64,000 nucleotides of DNA from Syngnathus acus (Eukaryota > Chordata > Actinopteri > Syngnathiformes > Syngnathidae), in assembly GCF_901709675.1 (NCBI RefSeq), contig NC_051104.1:3829501-3893500 (forward strand), given 5' to 3'. This document shows positions 1 to 11,801 of the stretch, in pieces (position 1 is the first letter of the stretch; the number at the start of each line of letters is the position of its first letter). The position numbers and the translations under genes are program-made. The notes under the pieces were generated by a model. The model saw only the letters and a program-made list of their open reading frames with translations, had not been told where the DNA came from and did not search any database.

Positions 1-119
1 TAAACCAACAGTGCCAACTATAGGGGTCAACAGATCCAACAAGTGGTTCATGAAGCAAATTTGAAGCTTCATTTCCCCATCTAAGCACAAAATGGTAAAA
101 AGGCATTTTCGGTCCCCAC
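1..119 (-). other. adarb2: adarb2 intron (partial, continues outside the window)
   Basis: This is intron sequence after the exon that ends at 120, starting with GTGGGG. No coding similarity is visible and the next exon is not reached. Confidence 0.85.
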
Positions 120-301
120 CTTGCTGTAAAGTCTGTTCCAGCGTGAGAACAGCACGTGTTTGCAGAGGCGTGAAGGCATCCCTGAGTCACGTCTCCGTCC
201 CGTGGCGGTGTTGACCACCTCCAACTGCGCGTCGCCCAACGTCCAGTTGACACTCACGCACAAGGCCTTCCCTGAATGTTGATACTCGGCACAGCTTAAC
301 C
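120..301 (-). CDS. adarb2: adarb2 deaminase exon (VNWTLGDAQLEV ... SRLCKH)
   Basis: This 182-nt exon encodes (G)LSCAEYQHSGKALCVSVNW... to RLCKHVLFSRWNRLYSK. SVNW, the EVVNTATGRR stretch and SRLCKH are family hallmarks; the Lys of SRLCKH corresponds to an inositol-hexakisphosphate contact in ADAR2. The acceptor is CTGCAG before 301 after a pyrimidine-rich tract. The exon ends at AAG (120) with donor GTGGGG from 119; continuing in frame gives VGTENAFLPFCA and a stop with no ADAR similarity, so the junction lies at Lys. Phase 1 in, phase 0 out. The final coding exon, expected to encode the C-terminal Lys/Tyr/Trp-rich end, should lie before position 1. Confidence 0.95.
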
Positions 302-2175
302 CTGCAGGAGAACCAACGAAAAGGAAAAGACTTGACTAAACCTCTTAAAAGTGACATTGATGCTAATTTCTCTTTTAATTTGTGTGTCAGATTGACAGAA
401 AACATGAGAATACTTAGTGAAACTAGAAACTAGTTTAAATCATGCGGGAGTGTTAAAACTATTTTTTCTCTTTATCATGGCTTTTCAACTATTCATATGT
501 TTCCAACATATCACCAGCAATACTTAACTGTATTTGTTTACTGTTATGAAATCCCGAGTATAGATTTACAAGGCTTTAACACAACTCTAGCTTCAGGCTA
601 CAACATAACAAATGAAGAGGATCTGAACAGTCCCTGAACGCACCGATTCTCCCAGAGGCGACTACAACTTTACAGCTGCTTGAAATTGTATGGCTGTGTA
701 TATAAACCTTAAGAACTGCTCAGAGACTGAGAAGGAAATGTGATAACAAGAGGTATTCAAGTGTAAACATGCATACGGTTATCAGTGACAAGTAAATGTT
801 GCCAGATTTATGCTGAAATAGGACTTAAATCCCAGAGATGAAAGATATTCTGGTAAAAAAAAAAAAATCTCTTTGCGCCATTGGGTCACATGTTACATTG
901 GTCTTTCTTGACGGTGCATTGTGATTGGTTTGTTTATTTTGAACATTAAAAGAAATACAAGAAAAAAGTAACAAATACAGAAAATGATAACTCCATAGTA
1001 CAATAGAACATAAAAAAAAAGAAAAATGATATTGCGTTATAAGTTTCCCTTTATAGTAAATTGGTATAAGATTTGTTGTTTGTGTCTTTCTTGTTTGCTC
1101 TCTTTGGCTCTCCAGCCGCCATTCTTTGTCTTTGTGTTGTAAATAAACATTTGCAGTTTGGGTCCACCTGTCTTGACAGGCTGTAGATGATCATTTGCCT
1201 ATCATCATTATTCTCAGTTGCTCTTCTTTTGGACCTGGAATGAACTGCCTGCTGCAGCAACAATCCTCACTGTGTATTATTACCAGTCTCCTCTTTTTTT
1301 TTTTTTTCTCGACGCACTCCTTTGTACAAAAGAGGCGCTCTATCCATCTTGCCTTTACCCTCCCCTCCCCTTTTCTCGAACCATTCATGGCTCATTGGAT
1401 CCCTTCAATGGACTCCACTCCTCTCTGTCTGTAATAGCCAATTTCATTTTTCTTCCCCTGATGGAAGACTTGATCGGTGTCTCGCTCTGGGAGAGACGAT
1501 GCACGGCAGACATGAAAGAGGCGAGAATTAGTGTGTTTAGTTATGAGACGCGTGTCAGTACAACACACACAGAGCTGTGGGTTAATATCTGAAGCTGCTG
1601 GTAGCGCTTCATAGAAGACAAATGTACACACGGAATTTTGTCTCAGTTACAGCAAACAGTGTGGAAAAAAAGAAAATGGTAGGTTCGGGAAAAACAAAAG
1701 CGTCAATCAATAGCAGGTATTATTTGATACAGCGTTTGTAATGGATGTCATTAGTCTGTGCAAACAACGTTGTCACTTGTCATGTTTCACGTAAACGCTC
1801 TTTTTCCGTTATTTACTTTCTGCCCTCGTGATTCCCATTTTCTTGGTGACTACCCAAATGTTGTCAGATAAAGACTGTGATTACATTGATTTAGTGAAGG
1901 GCCATCTTGACTCTCTGTTCATGCTTCTCATGTCCCCTCTTTGTCCACCTTTCCTAACCCTCAATCGACTGCTGCAGCTACTCGAGATACAGCAGACAAT
2001 GATCGGACATATAAAAATGCAAAGAGACCGTGATCATCGAGTGTTGGATTGTATGATACTATAAAATACAATAAAAATGTTTTTGTTTACATTACATTTC
2101 CTCTAAATAAAAAATATAAAAATGCTAACTCGTCAAACTAAATGAATTGTTGTTGGGATGCATTTTGGCAATATA

Positions 2176-2387
2176 CAGGAGTGTCTCAGAAAATTAGAAT
2201 ATTGTGATAAAGTTTTTTATTTTCTGTAATGCAATTTAAAAAAAACAAAAATGTCATACATTCTGGATTCATTACAAATCAGCTGAAATATTGCAAGCCT
2301 TTTATTAATTTAATTTTTGTTTTTTTAATTGCATTACAGAAAATAAAGAATATTATCACAATATTCTAATTTTCTGAGACAGTCCTG
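2176..2387. mobile_element. Tc1/mariner-type MITE with long inverted repeats
   Basis: The element is flanked by TA on both sides (2174-2175 and 2388-2389). The left end reads CAGGAGTGTCTCAGAAAATT and the right end is its near-complement, ending TTTTCTGAGACAGTCCTG. The inverted repeats continue inward through the TAGAATATTGTGATAAAG region and the TGTAATGCAATT tract, so the whole element can fold into one hairpin. There is no coding capacity. The TA duplication and ends fit a non-autonomous Tc1/mariner-superfamily element common in fish; the exact family name needs a repeat-library search. Confidence 0.8.
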
Positions 2388-3062
2388 TAATATCAAAAAT
2401 TGCAGAGCTCAAAATGATTCTACATATAGAAAACAACAGATAGAATGAAATAAAAATCTGATTTTTTTGAAAGACCAATGTATAATATTTTTTGTGTAAA
2501 CATGTTTTTATCAATAACATCCATAGAAAGAGCTGCCCTACATTGCATGTGCAAATTACTCAGGGAGTAGCCTAGATTAGAAGTGATGGTTGATGCAATA
2601 TCTACAAACCGTGTGTCATTCACAAGCTCTTCCAGCATTCAGCTTCACTACAAATGAAATTGTTGGGTCTCAGTGGAGTCTTAGAAGCAGATTTGTTTGG
2701 CTGCCACAATGACACTGTTGCGTTGGACAGCGAGATGAGTTGATGTGTCTGTGCGTGTGATGTTTGCATGTTGTGGTTCATTTGGCACAAAGTTGACAGA
2801 TCTGGAATCTGATGATAAACATCATATGGCAAACACAACACAACTGTCAAAAACAAACATCTTTGTGTATATCCTAAAACGTGGAGGCATGGAAGGAAAA
2901 GGCATGGAGGAACGCAAGAACTAAAAATATTATTTTGGTGCATTGGTGGAAGGGGTAAACCAGTAAAAAAAAAAAAATCTCTCTATGCTATAGTTTAACG
3001 GGAATCAGGGTGAGTTAGCATAAAATAGAATTAGACTACAACCTACATTAGATCACTGACGG

Positions 3063-3190
3063 AGTTAGGAGGGAGGCGGCGAGGGCACTGACCCCCCCTT
3101 AGAATATGCTTGGACTCCTCAGGAGCCAGCCCAGATAACTATCTTGGGTATTTTCCAATTTTCCCGGGATTTATTTCTTCCCGTTAGTCA
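3063..3190 (-). repeat. copy of an unnamed dispersed repeat (reverse orientation)
   Basis: On the minus strand this contains GGAGTCCAAGCATATT followed by a G-rich stretch and CAGTGCCC, closely matching the copy near 55805-55940. Related copies with the CCCCCTCTAG(A/C)TCCGCC-type end are at 8140-8265 and 39820-39925. The boundaries are approximate. Confidence 0.55.
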
Positions 3191-3318
3191 AAAATAAAAT
3201 ATAATGAGCATTTTCTGAACTCGTCTCTGGTTTTAATTTTTTTTTGCTTTGCTGCACCCCTGAGACCGTCTAGCTCTGCCGCTGCATATGTGTGTGTCAT
3301 TTGAATAGTTTTTCTTAC

Positions 3319-3500
3319 CACTGAGCAGCGGCTGGTTGCGTCTGTAATTGGCGGGAAGGGGGCCCAGTCGTTCCTGCCGCTGGTTGAGGACCCTGCCCAG
3401 ATGGCCAGTGTGGCGCAAGCTGCCCACGGTCACGCTATGAAGGTACACAGGCTCTATTAAGTGGCTCAGCAACGCACCTTGCAGGCCAAGAATATTCCAC
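3319..3500 (-). CDS. adarb2: adarb2 deaminase exon ([13 protein letters not shown])
   Basis: This 182-nt exon encodes (R)[19 protein letters not shown]... to RRNQPLLS plus one base of a Gly codon. R-W-N-x-L-G-L-Q-G is the conserved ADAR segment after the second zinc Cys and includes inositol-phosphate-binding Arg, Trp and Gln positions. GALLSH and [10 protein letters not shown] match ADARB2 better than ADARB1 (GSLLSI, LGSLYHGDHL). The acceptor is ACGCAG before 3500 after a CT-rich tract; the donor is GTAAGA from 3318. Phase 2 in, phase 1 out. [21 protein letters not shown] follows the family pattern closely with no frame breaks. Confidence 0.95.
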
Positions 3501-5626
3501 CTGCGTGCAGGGAAAGACAAAGGACACATTAGGGAGTACTTTATGGAGATGGCAAGGTGAGGTCGATGGTGTGGAGAGCAGGAAGGATTGTGGAGGCATG
3601 GTGAAACTCAGAGTTTGAATGAGGACAGGCAGAGTAAGAGAGACCAATCACAGATGGAGACAATTTGATTGTTATCTTGATGTGGGACGTGATGAATAAC
3701 ATCTGCTGGACCGTCAATACCAACAAACACACCATTTTCCCCAACGGTTAGAGACACAAAGCATTAGCAGCGCTGACAACAACAACACTGCCACAGGTCA
3801 GTGCATCAGCATTCATTACCACAACAACACATTAGCATGCGTGCATTTGTCAGTGCCAGTGGGGTTAATGCACTGCACGACGTCGCAGGCAGGCCTCCGT
3901 CCATCACCTGCAGGAGGTCGATGGCGGATAGTCTGTTAAGGGAGATCCACCTGCGTCGGCAGGAGATCATCCTGCCTGTCTCGCTCGCACGCCTGATAAG
4001 GGAGTTGCGAAACACCAACTGCTGGAATCCTCGATTTAACAAGCAGATGCTCATTCACTGATGGCAAATGATTATTATGATGTTTATATTCGTTTCTAGC
4101 CTCACAGAGGCATTCTGCTGTACCTGATCTTTTTACTGCACTTTTTAAAAAGACTCTCAAATACTGGATTAATCCAAAACATTTGGTTGGTTGTATTCGC
4201 TGTATTCCAAAAAAACATAAAATGATTGAGTTCCATAAAATATGGAGATATGGAATGCATTTCTCCCCCACATTTCACAGTTCAGGCTGTGTATGCCAAG
4301 TGGATGTCCATGAAGGTGTTTCGAGATTTTCTACGTTCTTTTAGTTAATCAGCGACGCTTTATCATGGGTGCAATTACAGTGACTACTGTTTTTCTTTCC
4401 TGGCTGACTTAATAATCACTCATTACAGCGCCTTCCACTTCCTAAGCAGTCAATTAACATTAGCGGCTATCTGGGAATCGCTAAATGAGCTCGTGATGCG
4501 GTGGCCACAGTTTACCTGCAATCTGTCCACACAGCTTTCCGAGCTTTACACATACACACACACCACCTCTGCCAAAACCAAAATGGTTTAGCCTGAAATA
4601 TTAATTTAGCCAGAAAGCGACACCGTGAATCAGAGACATCTTCTAATCTCATGCAAGAAAAGGCAGCCATCTGGCTCGGGTGTATGAATTTAAAGAGTGG
4701 AAAAAGGCGAGAGAGGAGACCTCCACTCTCTCCCTCTCTGTCGCTCGCCCTTTCTTCCCACCCTCCGTAAACGCCGCCATTAAAGTAATGCCATCATCTG
4801 CATAAAACTACGAAAGGATGGAAAACATCAAGATTATATGAGAGCCATTCCGGACACTCAATTAAATCCAGCTGTCGAATCAAATATTAGCACAGGGGCA
4901 TTAGCGGGCATCAACAATTCTCCGCCTGGCCTAAGAGAACATAAATGGCTGATTATCACCACGAGGCGTAAGTTAGCAAACATATTAGTTGGAAGAGCCT
5001 AAAAAAAATCCTCCATGGTCAAACTAACCATAATAAAGTGCAGGTCCTGAAGGAAGAGGGGGATAAAAAAGTAATAGGACTGTAGAATGGGTGTTACGGA
5101 GGACAAAAAGAGCATTGATGGGGATCAGTTTAAGTGTGTGTGTGTGTGTGTGTGTCCTCTCACCCTCCACCCTGACCTTGATAAAGCGGCCCTTGGTGAC
5201 CCACTCACTTTAACGATGAACACCGGTGATTTACAGCGATATAAAGAGTGCTCAGAGGAGGCTGTAGAGCTAAGAGTGTGTCTGGCTCAATTGTAGAAGA
5301 GGGTGTGAGGGGGGGGGGGGGTCCCTTCACCCTCCTCTGTCACTCTTTTTTTTTTTTATCAAAAAGTAATTGCTTTCACCCTTGGTGGTGACCTGGGTAT
5401 ATTTAATCACACCATCTCCAGCCCTTGCCAACTGAATCAAATTGGTCAAATTAACAGCGGCTCAGCAGGAGGAGGATTCACCTCACGCTATCACACACAC
5501 TATCACACTCTTTCTTGTGTTCTTCACGCAACAGAAAGATGATCAGCCTCTCTAAGTGAAACTCTAATGTTCAGGTCTTGATGAGGCTATTCAGAATGTA
5601 GCACTTTATATGACAGAAGCCCAAAC
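3501..5626 (-). other. adarb2: adarb2 intron of about 2.1 kb, mostly unique sequence
   Basis: The donor is the weak GTTTGG at the right end and the acceptor ACGCAG at the left. It contains a (TG)n run at 5137-5153, a G12-type run near 5309-5321 and a T run near 5347. The block at about 4260-5000 is repeat-free and dense in ATTA/TAAT motifs, which gives it the look of a conserved regulatory element (see findings). I recognise no gene or transposon. Confidence 0.85.
5137..5153. repeat. (TG)n microsatellite
   Basis: A short uninterrupted TG dinucleotide run inside an adarb2 intron. Confidence 0.9.
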
Positions 5627-5795
5627 CTGGTTATTTTGTCAGTGCAGGACATAGTGATGAGCTGCTCTCCTTGCAAAACGCCGTCCCACGTTTGGACGGA
5701 CCCCCGACACCTCACCGGGACTGTCCCCTCGCCTGATTCGATTTTGGTTCGAAGGTGGCAGCGGTGCTTCCTCATGAGGTGTCTCCTGCTGGGTA
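5627..5795 (-). CDS. adarb2: adarb2 exon with the GEG base-flipping loop and second catalytic Cys
   Basis: This 169-nt exon encodes (L)[17 protein letters not shown]... to [14 protein letters not shown] plus two bases of an Arg codon. [15 protein letters not shown] holds the Glu that in ADAR2 (E488) inserts into the RNA helix during base flipping. MSCTDK carries the second zinc-binding Cys and a Lys that contacts inositol hexakisphosphate. The acceptor is TTGCAG before 5795, after a good pyrimidine tract; phase 1 in, phase 2 out. The donor is GTTTGG from 5626, which lacks the usual purine at +3 and G at +5, so it should be weak. Read-through extends only into non-homologous residues, which confirms the boundary. 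Confidence 0.95.
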
Positions 5796-6120
5796 CTGCA
5801 AAGAGAAAAGCAGCACCTGAGAGCAAATAACATTTTAACTGTAAAATGGTACTAATCTAACTTTAAAAAAAAAAAACTAAACTAATCAGATTATCAATTT
5901 GCAATGGTTAGCACTCTATCTGGGAACCGATTTAACAGCGTGGAGCATTTTGTAGCCTCTACTCTGCTACTTAAATGCATTAAAGGTATTAAATTTATGG
6001 TGTTAAATATCCTGTAAAAATGTATGAAAATAAAAGGTAAAATCTTATAAAAAGTATGATGTATATTAGGAATATGGAAATTATTTTGGGAGAATCGGCG
6101 TGAGGTGAGCACACACTTAC
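5796..6120 (-). other. adarb2: adarb2 intron of 325 bp
   Basis: A short AT-rich intron with donor GTAAGT at 6120 and acceptor TTGCAG at 5796. I see no repeat or other feature in it. Confidence 0.92.
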
Positions 6121-6272
6121 GGTCTGTGGTGATTTCGTAGGGTGAATTGACTCTCCCGTCTCCACACGGTGAGGTGCTGATGTACAAATGGAAGTGGACG
6201 CTGTCTCTTAATCTGTAGCTGCGTTCCTTATGCCGCACAAAAATGGACTGCTCCCAGTCTTCTGGCTTTTTA
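6121..6272 (-). CDS. adarb2: adarb2 exon with the PCGD zinc-ligand motif
   Basis: This 152-nt exon encodes (S)[18 protein letters not shown]... to SPYEITTD plus one base of a Leu codon. STSPCGD contains the first zinc-binding Cys of the deaminase site. SIFVR and SPYEITTD match ADARB2 specifically (ADARB1 has SIFQK and SPHEP in these places), which is good evidence for the paralogue call. The acceptor is TCAAAG before 6272, preceded by a short T-rich tract; the donor is GTAAGT from 6120. Phase 2 in, phase 1 out. HFHLYIS is conserved. The intron to the next exon is only 325 bp. Confidence 0.96.
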
Positions 6273-7479
6273 CTTTGATAACAAAAATGCAAAACAAACA
6301 TAAGAACAAGCAATACCAATGCATAAAGTGTCAATATTGTACCAGCTACACTATTTTGATTGGAACCAACTGTGATCACTCCCACAGCGGCGCAAACCGC
6401 CCTATCAGATTCGCTGGCCTGTGTTTGTATTTTAAATTAACAACACTGCGTCTAACCCACTTCCATGCAGTCATGCCTTGCATCACAGATGATTTACACG
6501 GTTCACAAAAATAAATCCCTTTTATAAAAAAATAACATTCTAATTCTAGTCTAACAATCCTAATGGCTCTGTAAAAATGAAAAGAAAAACAAACCAACTT
6601 GGATACACCTGATCACAACTGGCTCATTGATTCACAGGACAGTATATATATAAAAAAATAAAAATAAAAAAATAAACATCACAAGCACTCTTCTTAAAAT
6701 AACCTCTCATCTGTCTGTGGTGTCCTTTCACTGTGGGTAAATATGTCAGTTGTGGCATTTTGGTGGGTCATTTCATTATGAGTTATCTCCTCCATTAGCC
6801 TTCTTGCTCAACCGCAACTCCCTGTCACTGCCATCCAGCATTGTGCTAAGACGCAAAAGTCTAGCAGTGTATGCAAATATGACATTCTGTTATCTACACT
6901 TCTTGCCACTAATCTGATGAATCAGCCTTGCCATTAAGTTCTTGGAGGGGTGGGGGCATGGGGGGGGGCATCATTTATGCTTATGGAAGCAGGCATCACA
7001 GCATATCATGCCTGTCTCTCAGTTCCTATTGTGTGAGTTAAATGCAGGTTGCGAGAGCACACAAAGTAGTTACATTTGCAACAGTTCTATTAAAAAAAAA
7101 CATGAAGGTTATCAAGACTCTGAGGTGTTTCAGTAGCTGGCATATATTCAGTGTATAGTGGTTATTAAGAAGTCAATGGTGAATGGAGCCTTGCCATGAA
7201 GCTTATTATAGAAGACAGAGAAATTCTTAGCGCTGCAGTGGGAGGTCACGCCAAATAAGCTCTTTAATGCTATTAAGAATTTAATGTGATAAGTTGTTCA
7301 AGTTGCTGCAGGCGTGTTGGCAACACTATGGAAACCTGGCAAGTTGGTAAGCTTGGACCGGTGTGCTGTGTTCAGATGTCAACTTTAAAGCCTGCAAACA
7401 TGCTTAATTTAGATCACAGCCTTTAGAATTTTGGAAAATTGGAATACTTTTGTAAGATTATGATAGCCATGTGATTTAC
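6273..7479 (-). other. adarb2: adarb2 intron of about 1.2 kb
   Basis: The donor is GTAAAT at 7479 and the acceptor TCAAAG at 6273. It contains an AT-rich stretch at 6645-6680 and a G-rich patch at 6944-6968. There are no recognisable genes or transposons. Confidence 0.88.
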
Positions 7480-7648
7480 CTAAAGAAGAGCTCCAGTTGA
7501 GAGTAGAGAAAACGTAGCAGAGCTCTGCGTACAGTCACTTCAGCATGACAGTCATTGACCACTTGTCCATGGTCACTCAGATTCTCCCCGTTGATACACT
7601 TGGTTCCTGTGGACAACGCCACCACCTGGGCATAGTTGATATCCAGAC
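7480..7648 (-). CDS. adarb2: adarb2 exon with the CHAE catalytic motif
   Basis: This 169-nt exon encodes (G)[16 protein letters not shown]... to [11 protein letters not shown] plus two bases of a Ser codon. It carries VNDCHAEV, in which the His is a zinc ligand and the Glu the proton shuttle of ADAR deaminases, both intact. The following RR pair and the preceding Asn correspond to residues that in ADAR2 contact inositol hexakisphosphate. The acceptor is GGACAG before 7648 and the donor is GTAAAT from 7479; phase 1 in, phase 2 out. The length equals that of the equivalent vertebrate ADARB exon as I remember it. QVVALS and [16 protein letters not shown] are closer to ADARB2 than to ADARB1. Confidence 0.96.
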
Positions 7649-7692
7649 CTGTCCAATACACAGACATGCTATAAATTAATGAAATGTAGATA

Positions 7693-8104
7693 CCGTATTT
7701 TCCGGACTATAAGGCGCACCGGACTATAAGGCGCACCTTCAATAAATGGCCCATTTTAAAACTTTGTCCTTATATAAGGCGCACCGGACTATAAGGCGCA
7801 TCATTAATGCATCATGTCAGATTTTTAATCCAAATCAAATCATTCTCCATATTATCTTTTTTATTTCAACTTCAGATGCAACAAATTACTTTATAATCAC
7901 AAAATAATGATCCATAGTCTTTTTGATTCATGATTCATAGTCTTCAGCGGGCCACTTATGATTGATTTCATGACACAATGATTCGGGCCAGTTTAGATTT
8001 AGGAATTTGGTCCATATGTAAGGCGCACCGGACTATAAGGCGCACTGTCGGCTTTTGAGAAAATTTTAGGCTTTTAGGTGCGCCTTATAGTCCGGAAAAT
8101 ACGG
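7693..8104 (+). mobile_element. palindromic TA-flanked MITE, GGACTATAA subfamily (copy 1)
   Basis: TA duplications flank it at 7691-7692 and 8105-8106. The ends are CCGTATTTTCCGGACTATAA and its complement TTATAGTCCGGAAAATACGG. Internally the motif ACTATAAGGCGCACC is repeated several times. The interior, around GCATCATGTCAG and ATTCTCCAT, is shared with the 41935 copy. It has no coding capacity. The TA target suggests a Tc1/mariner-type source, but I cannot name the family with certainty. Confidence 0.85.
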
Positions 8105-8139
8105 TAATAGCCCTGCGATGTTATTGACCTCATTATCAC

Positions 8140-8265
8140 AAAGAATTCCCAGAAAAAAACCATCAGAAAACGTCGCAAAGTCAATTATCTGGCTTCGCAC
8201 CCAATTTCAGAGGGAGCCAGTGTCCCCGTGGCCCCCTCTCTAGATCCGCCAGTGGTTGTGACTGA
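8140..8265 (+). repeat. copy of the unnamed dispersed repeat
   Basis: It contains ATTCCCAGAAAAA, then TTTCAGAGGGAGCCAGTG and CCCCCTCTCTAGATCCGCC. This is the same order of blocks as at 39820-39925 and 55805-55940. Boundaries are approximate. Confidence 0.55.
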
Positions 8266-9236
8266 CCGTTGCCAGCTCAGATTCAAACCAAGGTCTGTGA
8301 CTAAAGCTTTGCTGTTTGACTGTGACTTAGCCATTTGTGATCTGAGCAAAAGTGTTTAAAAGCAGCATGAGCACTTGGATGCTATGCTGACAATTTGCTA
8401 TGCACAGTTAATATTTTACCTTGTGTCATCATCGGGTGCTAACACACTTTGTCTCCTAGTGTGTGTCTTCCTGATCCCCTCCTGCTTCTCCCTGTGTACA
8501 CCTGATCCACCATTACCTGCTCCAGCTTGATCATCTGTCATCCATCAAGGTAGCGGCTTTCCTTCTTTGCCAGATCATTGTCTCTGCTACTGCGCTCAGC
8601 AGCTCCGTCAACACTTCGGCCCTTCCTCGCGTGATTAATCATCGTTTAGCTCAGCTCCCTGGGTTGCCCTCTCAGGTTATACTGCTTGCCTGTTGGCCCA
8701 CCTGTCAGCCACCCTGTCTGCTCCATTCGCCACCCTCTCTTCCCTGGTTCATTACATCACTTCTTTGTAACTCACTTCATTATTCTCTGTCAGACTTGTC
8801 TTGCTCACCGACCTCATTCACAAGCTCTCCTGCTTGTCAAAATATATTCACATAAGGATTTGTGTTCGGGTCAAGAAGACCTTAATTCACTCAGCATATT
8901 TGCCTGACACTTGTTTCCCAAAATTTCTCATAGTGGTGATTTCTGAGACAGGTGTAAGGTCGTGCAAGTGTTTGATGCACAGACAAGAGGCGGAGCAGAA
9001 CATTAATGGCGAGTCATTCCCTTTGTCGGTTGCCTCACATCACTCCCTTCGCCTCAGAAAGTCAGGCTCTGTTGGCTCCAGGCAGATCCGCAGGCGCTGC
9101 CGGACCGACACATGAGCTTTTATCAGCTCCGGCCCAGACGCCACTGTGGAAGGAAGAGTCCTGACACCTCCATTGATGAGAGGAAATGGGGGAAATGTTG
9201 GGAGGATGGGAGTAATGGGTGGCATGAGGAACATGG

Positions 9237-9257
9237 GTGTGTGTGTGTGTGTGTGTG
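9237..9257. repeat. (GT)n microsatellite
   Basis: A run of GT dinucleotides inside an adarb2 intron. Confidence 0.9.
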
Positions 9258-11635
9258 CAGTTGAAGAAAAAATAAATGACAAGAACCTGATTTCTTCAAT
9301 ATGCTAATTTGTGGAATAGTGCTTAGCAGTGCTGCAGAGATTTCTTAAAAATGCAAATTTGTGGAGTAGTATACTCATTTGTTCACAGATTTTCTATCTC
9401 TCTCACTCTTCTAAGTAGCGTTAATGAAAAATTGTGCCATTATTTAAGTTTCCCATCTATACTGTCCAAAATACACACACAAAATCCCTCCATTTTGAAT
9501 CAAAACACTTTGCATTCCCAGTTAGTTTTCACTATATTTCTTTCACACTGATAAAATGAGTTCAAAAAGGTAACAGACTGGCAATTTCACTCTCTGGCTT
9601 TTCCTCACCGTTCCACTTTGCAATTGTTTGGAGCAATTTTGCAATGGATAATTTCTGCAGTGCTATTCGCTACCCTGCCATGAAATTGGCAAAGAGGTTG
9701 CTGTTGGTGAGTGTGAGAGACGGAGATGCAAGGTGGAGGGCGAGGGGCGGGAGGTAAAGAGAGACGGTAAAAGATAAAGCCCCCATCATAAGCTGTGTTT
9801 TAAAACCAGAAATAATCAGCTTAAATACAAAGAGAGAGAGAGAAGGAGGGTCAAAAGTAACATCTCTTCCCACACTAATCTGTTGATTGTCGATGCTTTC
9901 TATGTTACACCTCCAGATGACGGCACTGTCAAAAAGCATGTACATCACAGAATGACATCTGGATGCACTGTGCTATAAATAAGTAAGACAAAGCATACAT
10001 TAGTGGATTATGGCAGTGTAGTATTTTTTTTTGCTTGCAATTCCTGGGCAGAAAACAAATATTATCGTACGGTACATCAACAGCATCCAAAGATGCTTAT
10101 TTATCTATTTAAATATTTATTTATTATTTGTAATTAAATAATTATTTGATTTATTTATTTTATTATTTATTTAAACATTTGTCAAACCCCCAGGGTCATT
10201 TGGCTAGATTAACTGATACATACAGGAGCTATTTCCATTTTTTTTTTTTTTTTGCTCACTGGCATAGCTAAATGAAGCAAGCAAAAATATTAACAAAATT
10301 CATTCATTTAATACTTTTAATGTAAATGGAATATTTTTAGTAATTTCGTACACCGTTGTAGATCACCCGCAGTTTCAAATAATATAAAATCCAAAATCAA
10401 TGTCTAACCACCAGGCCGCATTCCATTACAATGCTCAAGTCCATCTCTCGTTAGATTCACCCAAGTTCCTATTTTTGTTTTTTATTTCAGCAGTCCATTC
10501 TGCTAATTTAAAGGAAACAGTTTGGCTGTTGCAGGATCATGGTTTTCGTCAACCTGGGGAACAGAATCGATCCTGGACACAAAAATCAATAAGCCCTTGC
10601 ACTACCAAAGGAAAGTGGTGAAGCATTACATGCTACACCGAGGCTGCAATTTGCAGTACGTGACTGTCCAATGCAAAAAGCCTGTCCATCCAAATTAAAA
10701 TGCGGCCATTGTTTTTGGGTAATTTAATAAAATCAAACCTTTACAAACTCAAACATCATAAGCAGAAAGCATGACCATGTGTGGAAGATTATATTTGGCA
10801 TCAACATCATCATAAAGCCGATCTTCTCTGGCTTCGTTTACCATATTAGGTTGGGTGATTAACCGGAATGTCATCCAAAACATGTTCTTTGAATCATGGG
10901 ATACCTCAGAAAATCCTCAATGGTTGTAAAGAGGGAGAGTTGGCAAGAATAGAAAGAGCACCCTGTTGAATCTTTATTAGCTTTAGCAGTCAACTGCTCT
11001 GTGCACATAAGGGTTTCTTTGTGAAATGGTACTGAAGCTCCCAAAATCTCTCCCTGGGCTGCAACACACTGAGCACATCTCGGCTTTTTTTCCCCCCTTT
11101 TCCACTTTGAAAGGGTTTTCTTGCCGCATGTGATTACTCACTTGTACATTTTCAGGCAGCTTGAAAAAGAAAAAAAAAAAAAAAGATTAAGTAGCGGGGG
11201 GGGAAAAAAAAATCCCTGTTTGAAAATGAACGTGTAGGCTCGTAAATACCATAACTTAACTGTCATTTGTAATCAAAATATTCAAATCCTTTTTCTCTCT
11301 CATCTTTTTTTTCTTAAGTCCCTCGGTACGCGTCGTTTGGTATTTTAGCTTAAAGAAATATGATTGTGCAAAACCTTCATCCAATTCAACCAAAAGCAGT
11401 TTTTCCCCATGCGGATTTTTCATGTCTTTGAGCCCATTTGAACATGAAAACCTCCACGCTATTTGATGCCGTGTGCCGCTACTTTACTTTGACTCTCGTC
11501 TCGCGACTCTCACCCTGCTGGCAAGGCTAATCTCGATCTCATTGGGGCTCAACTGCCTCAGTGGGACTCCATTGGCATGTGGCTAGGGGATTCGCTGCCT
11601 GTCTGCGCTTCAAAGACGGACCCTGATTAAGATTC

Positions 11636-11770
11636 TTGAGGCGCAAAACGGCGCATCAGACACATGGAGGGAGACAAAGAAGAAGGGAAAAAATACGGCA
11701 GGCAACACAGAACAGGACTCCCTAGTGTTCCTGTCAAGTTCTGTGTCTGCAGGAGCGGCGGGAGAAGCGC

Positions 11771-11801
<31 letters not shown>

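Larger units (their letters stand above)
302..3318 (-). other. adarb2: adarb2 intron of about 3.0 kb
   Basis: The donor is GTAAGA at the right end and the acceptor CTGCAG at the left end. It holds a Tc1/mariner-type MITE at 2176-2387, one copy of an unnamed dispersed repeat near 3063-3190 (reverse orientation), and short poly-A/T runs. The open frames here are short and unlike any protein I recognise; I see no other gene. Confidence 0.9.

Noticed and set aside
8450-8860. C/T-rich stretch that might be the end of a retroelement
   Set aside because: No terminal structure, target duplication or coding remnant that I can support.
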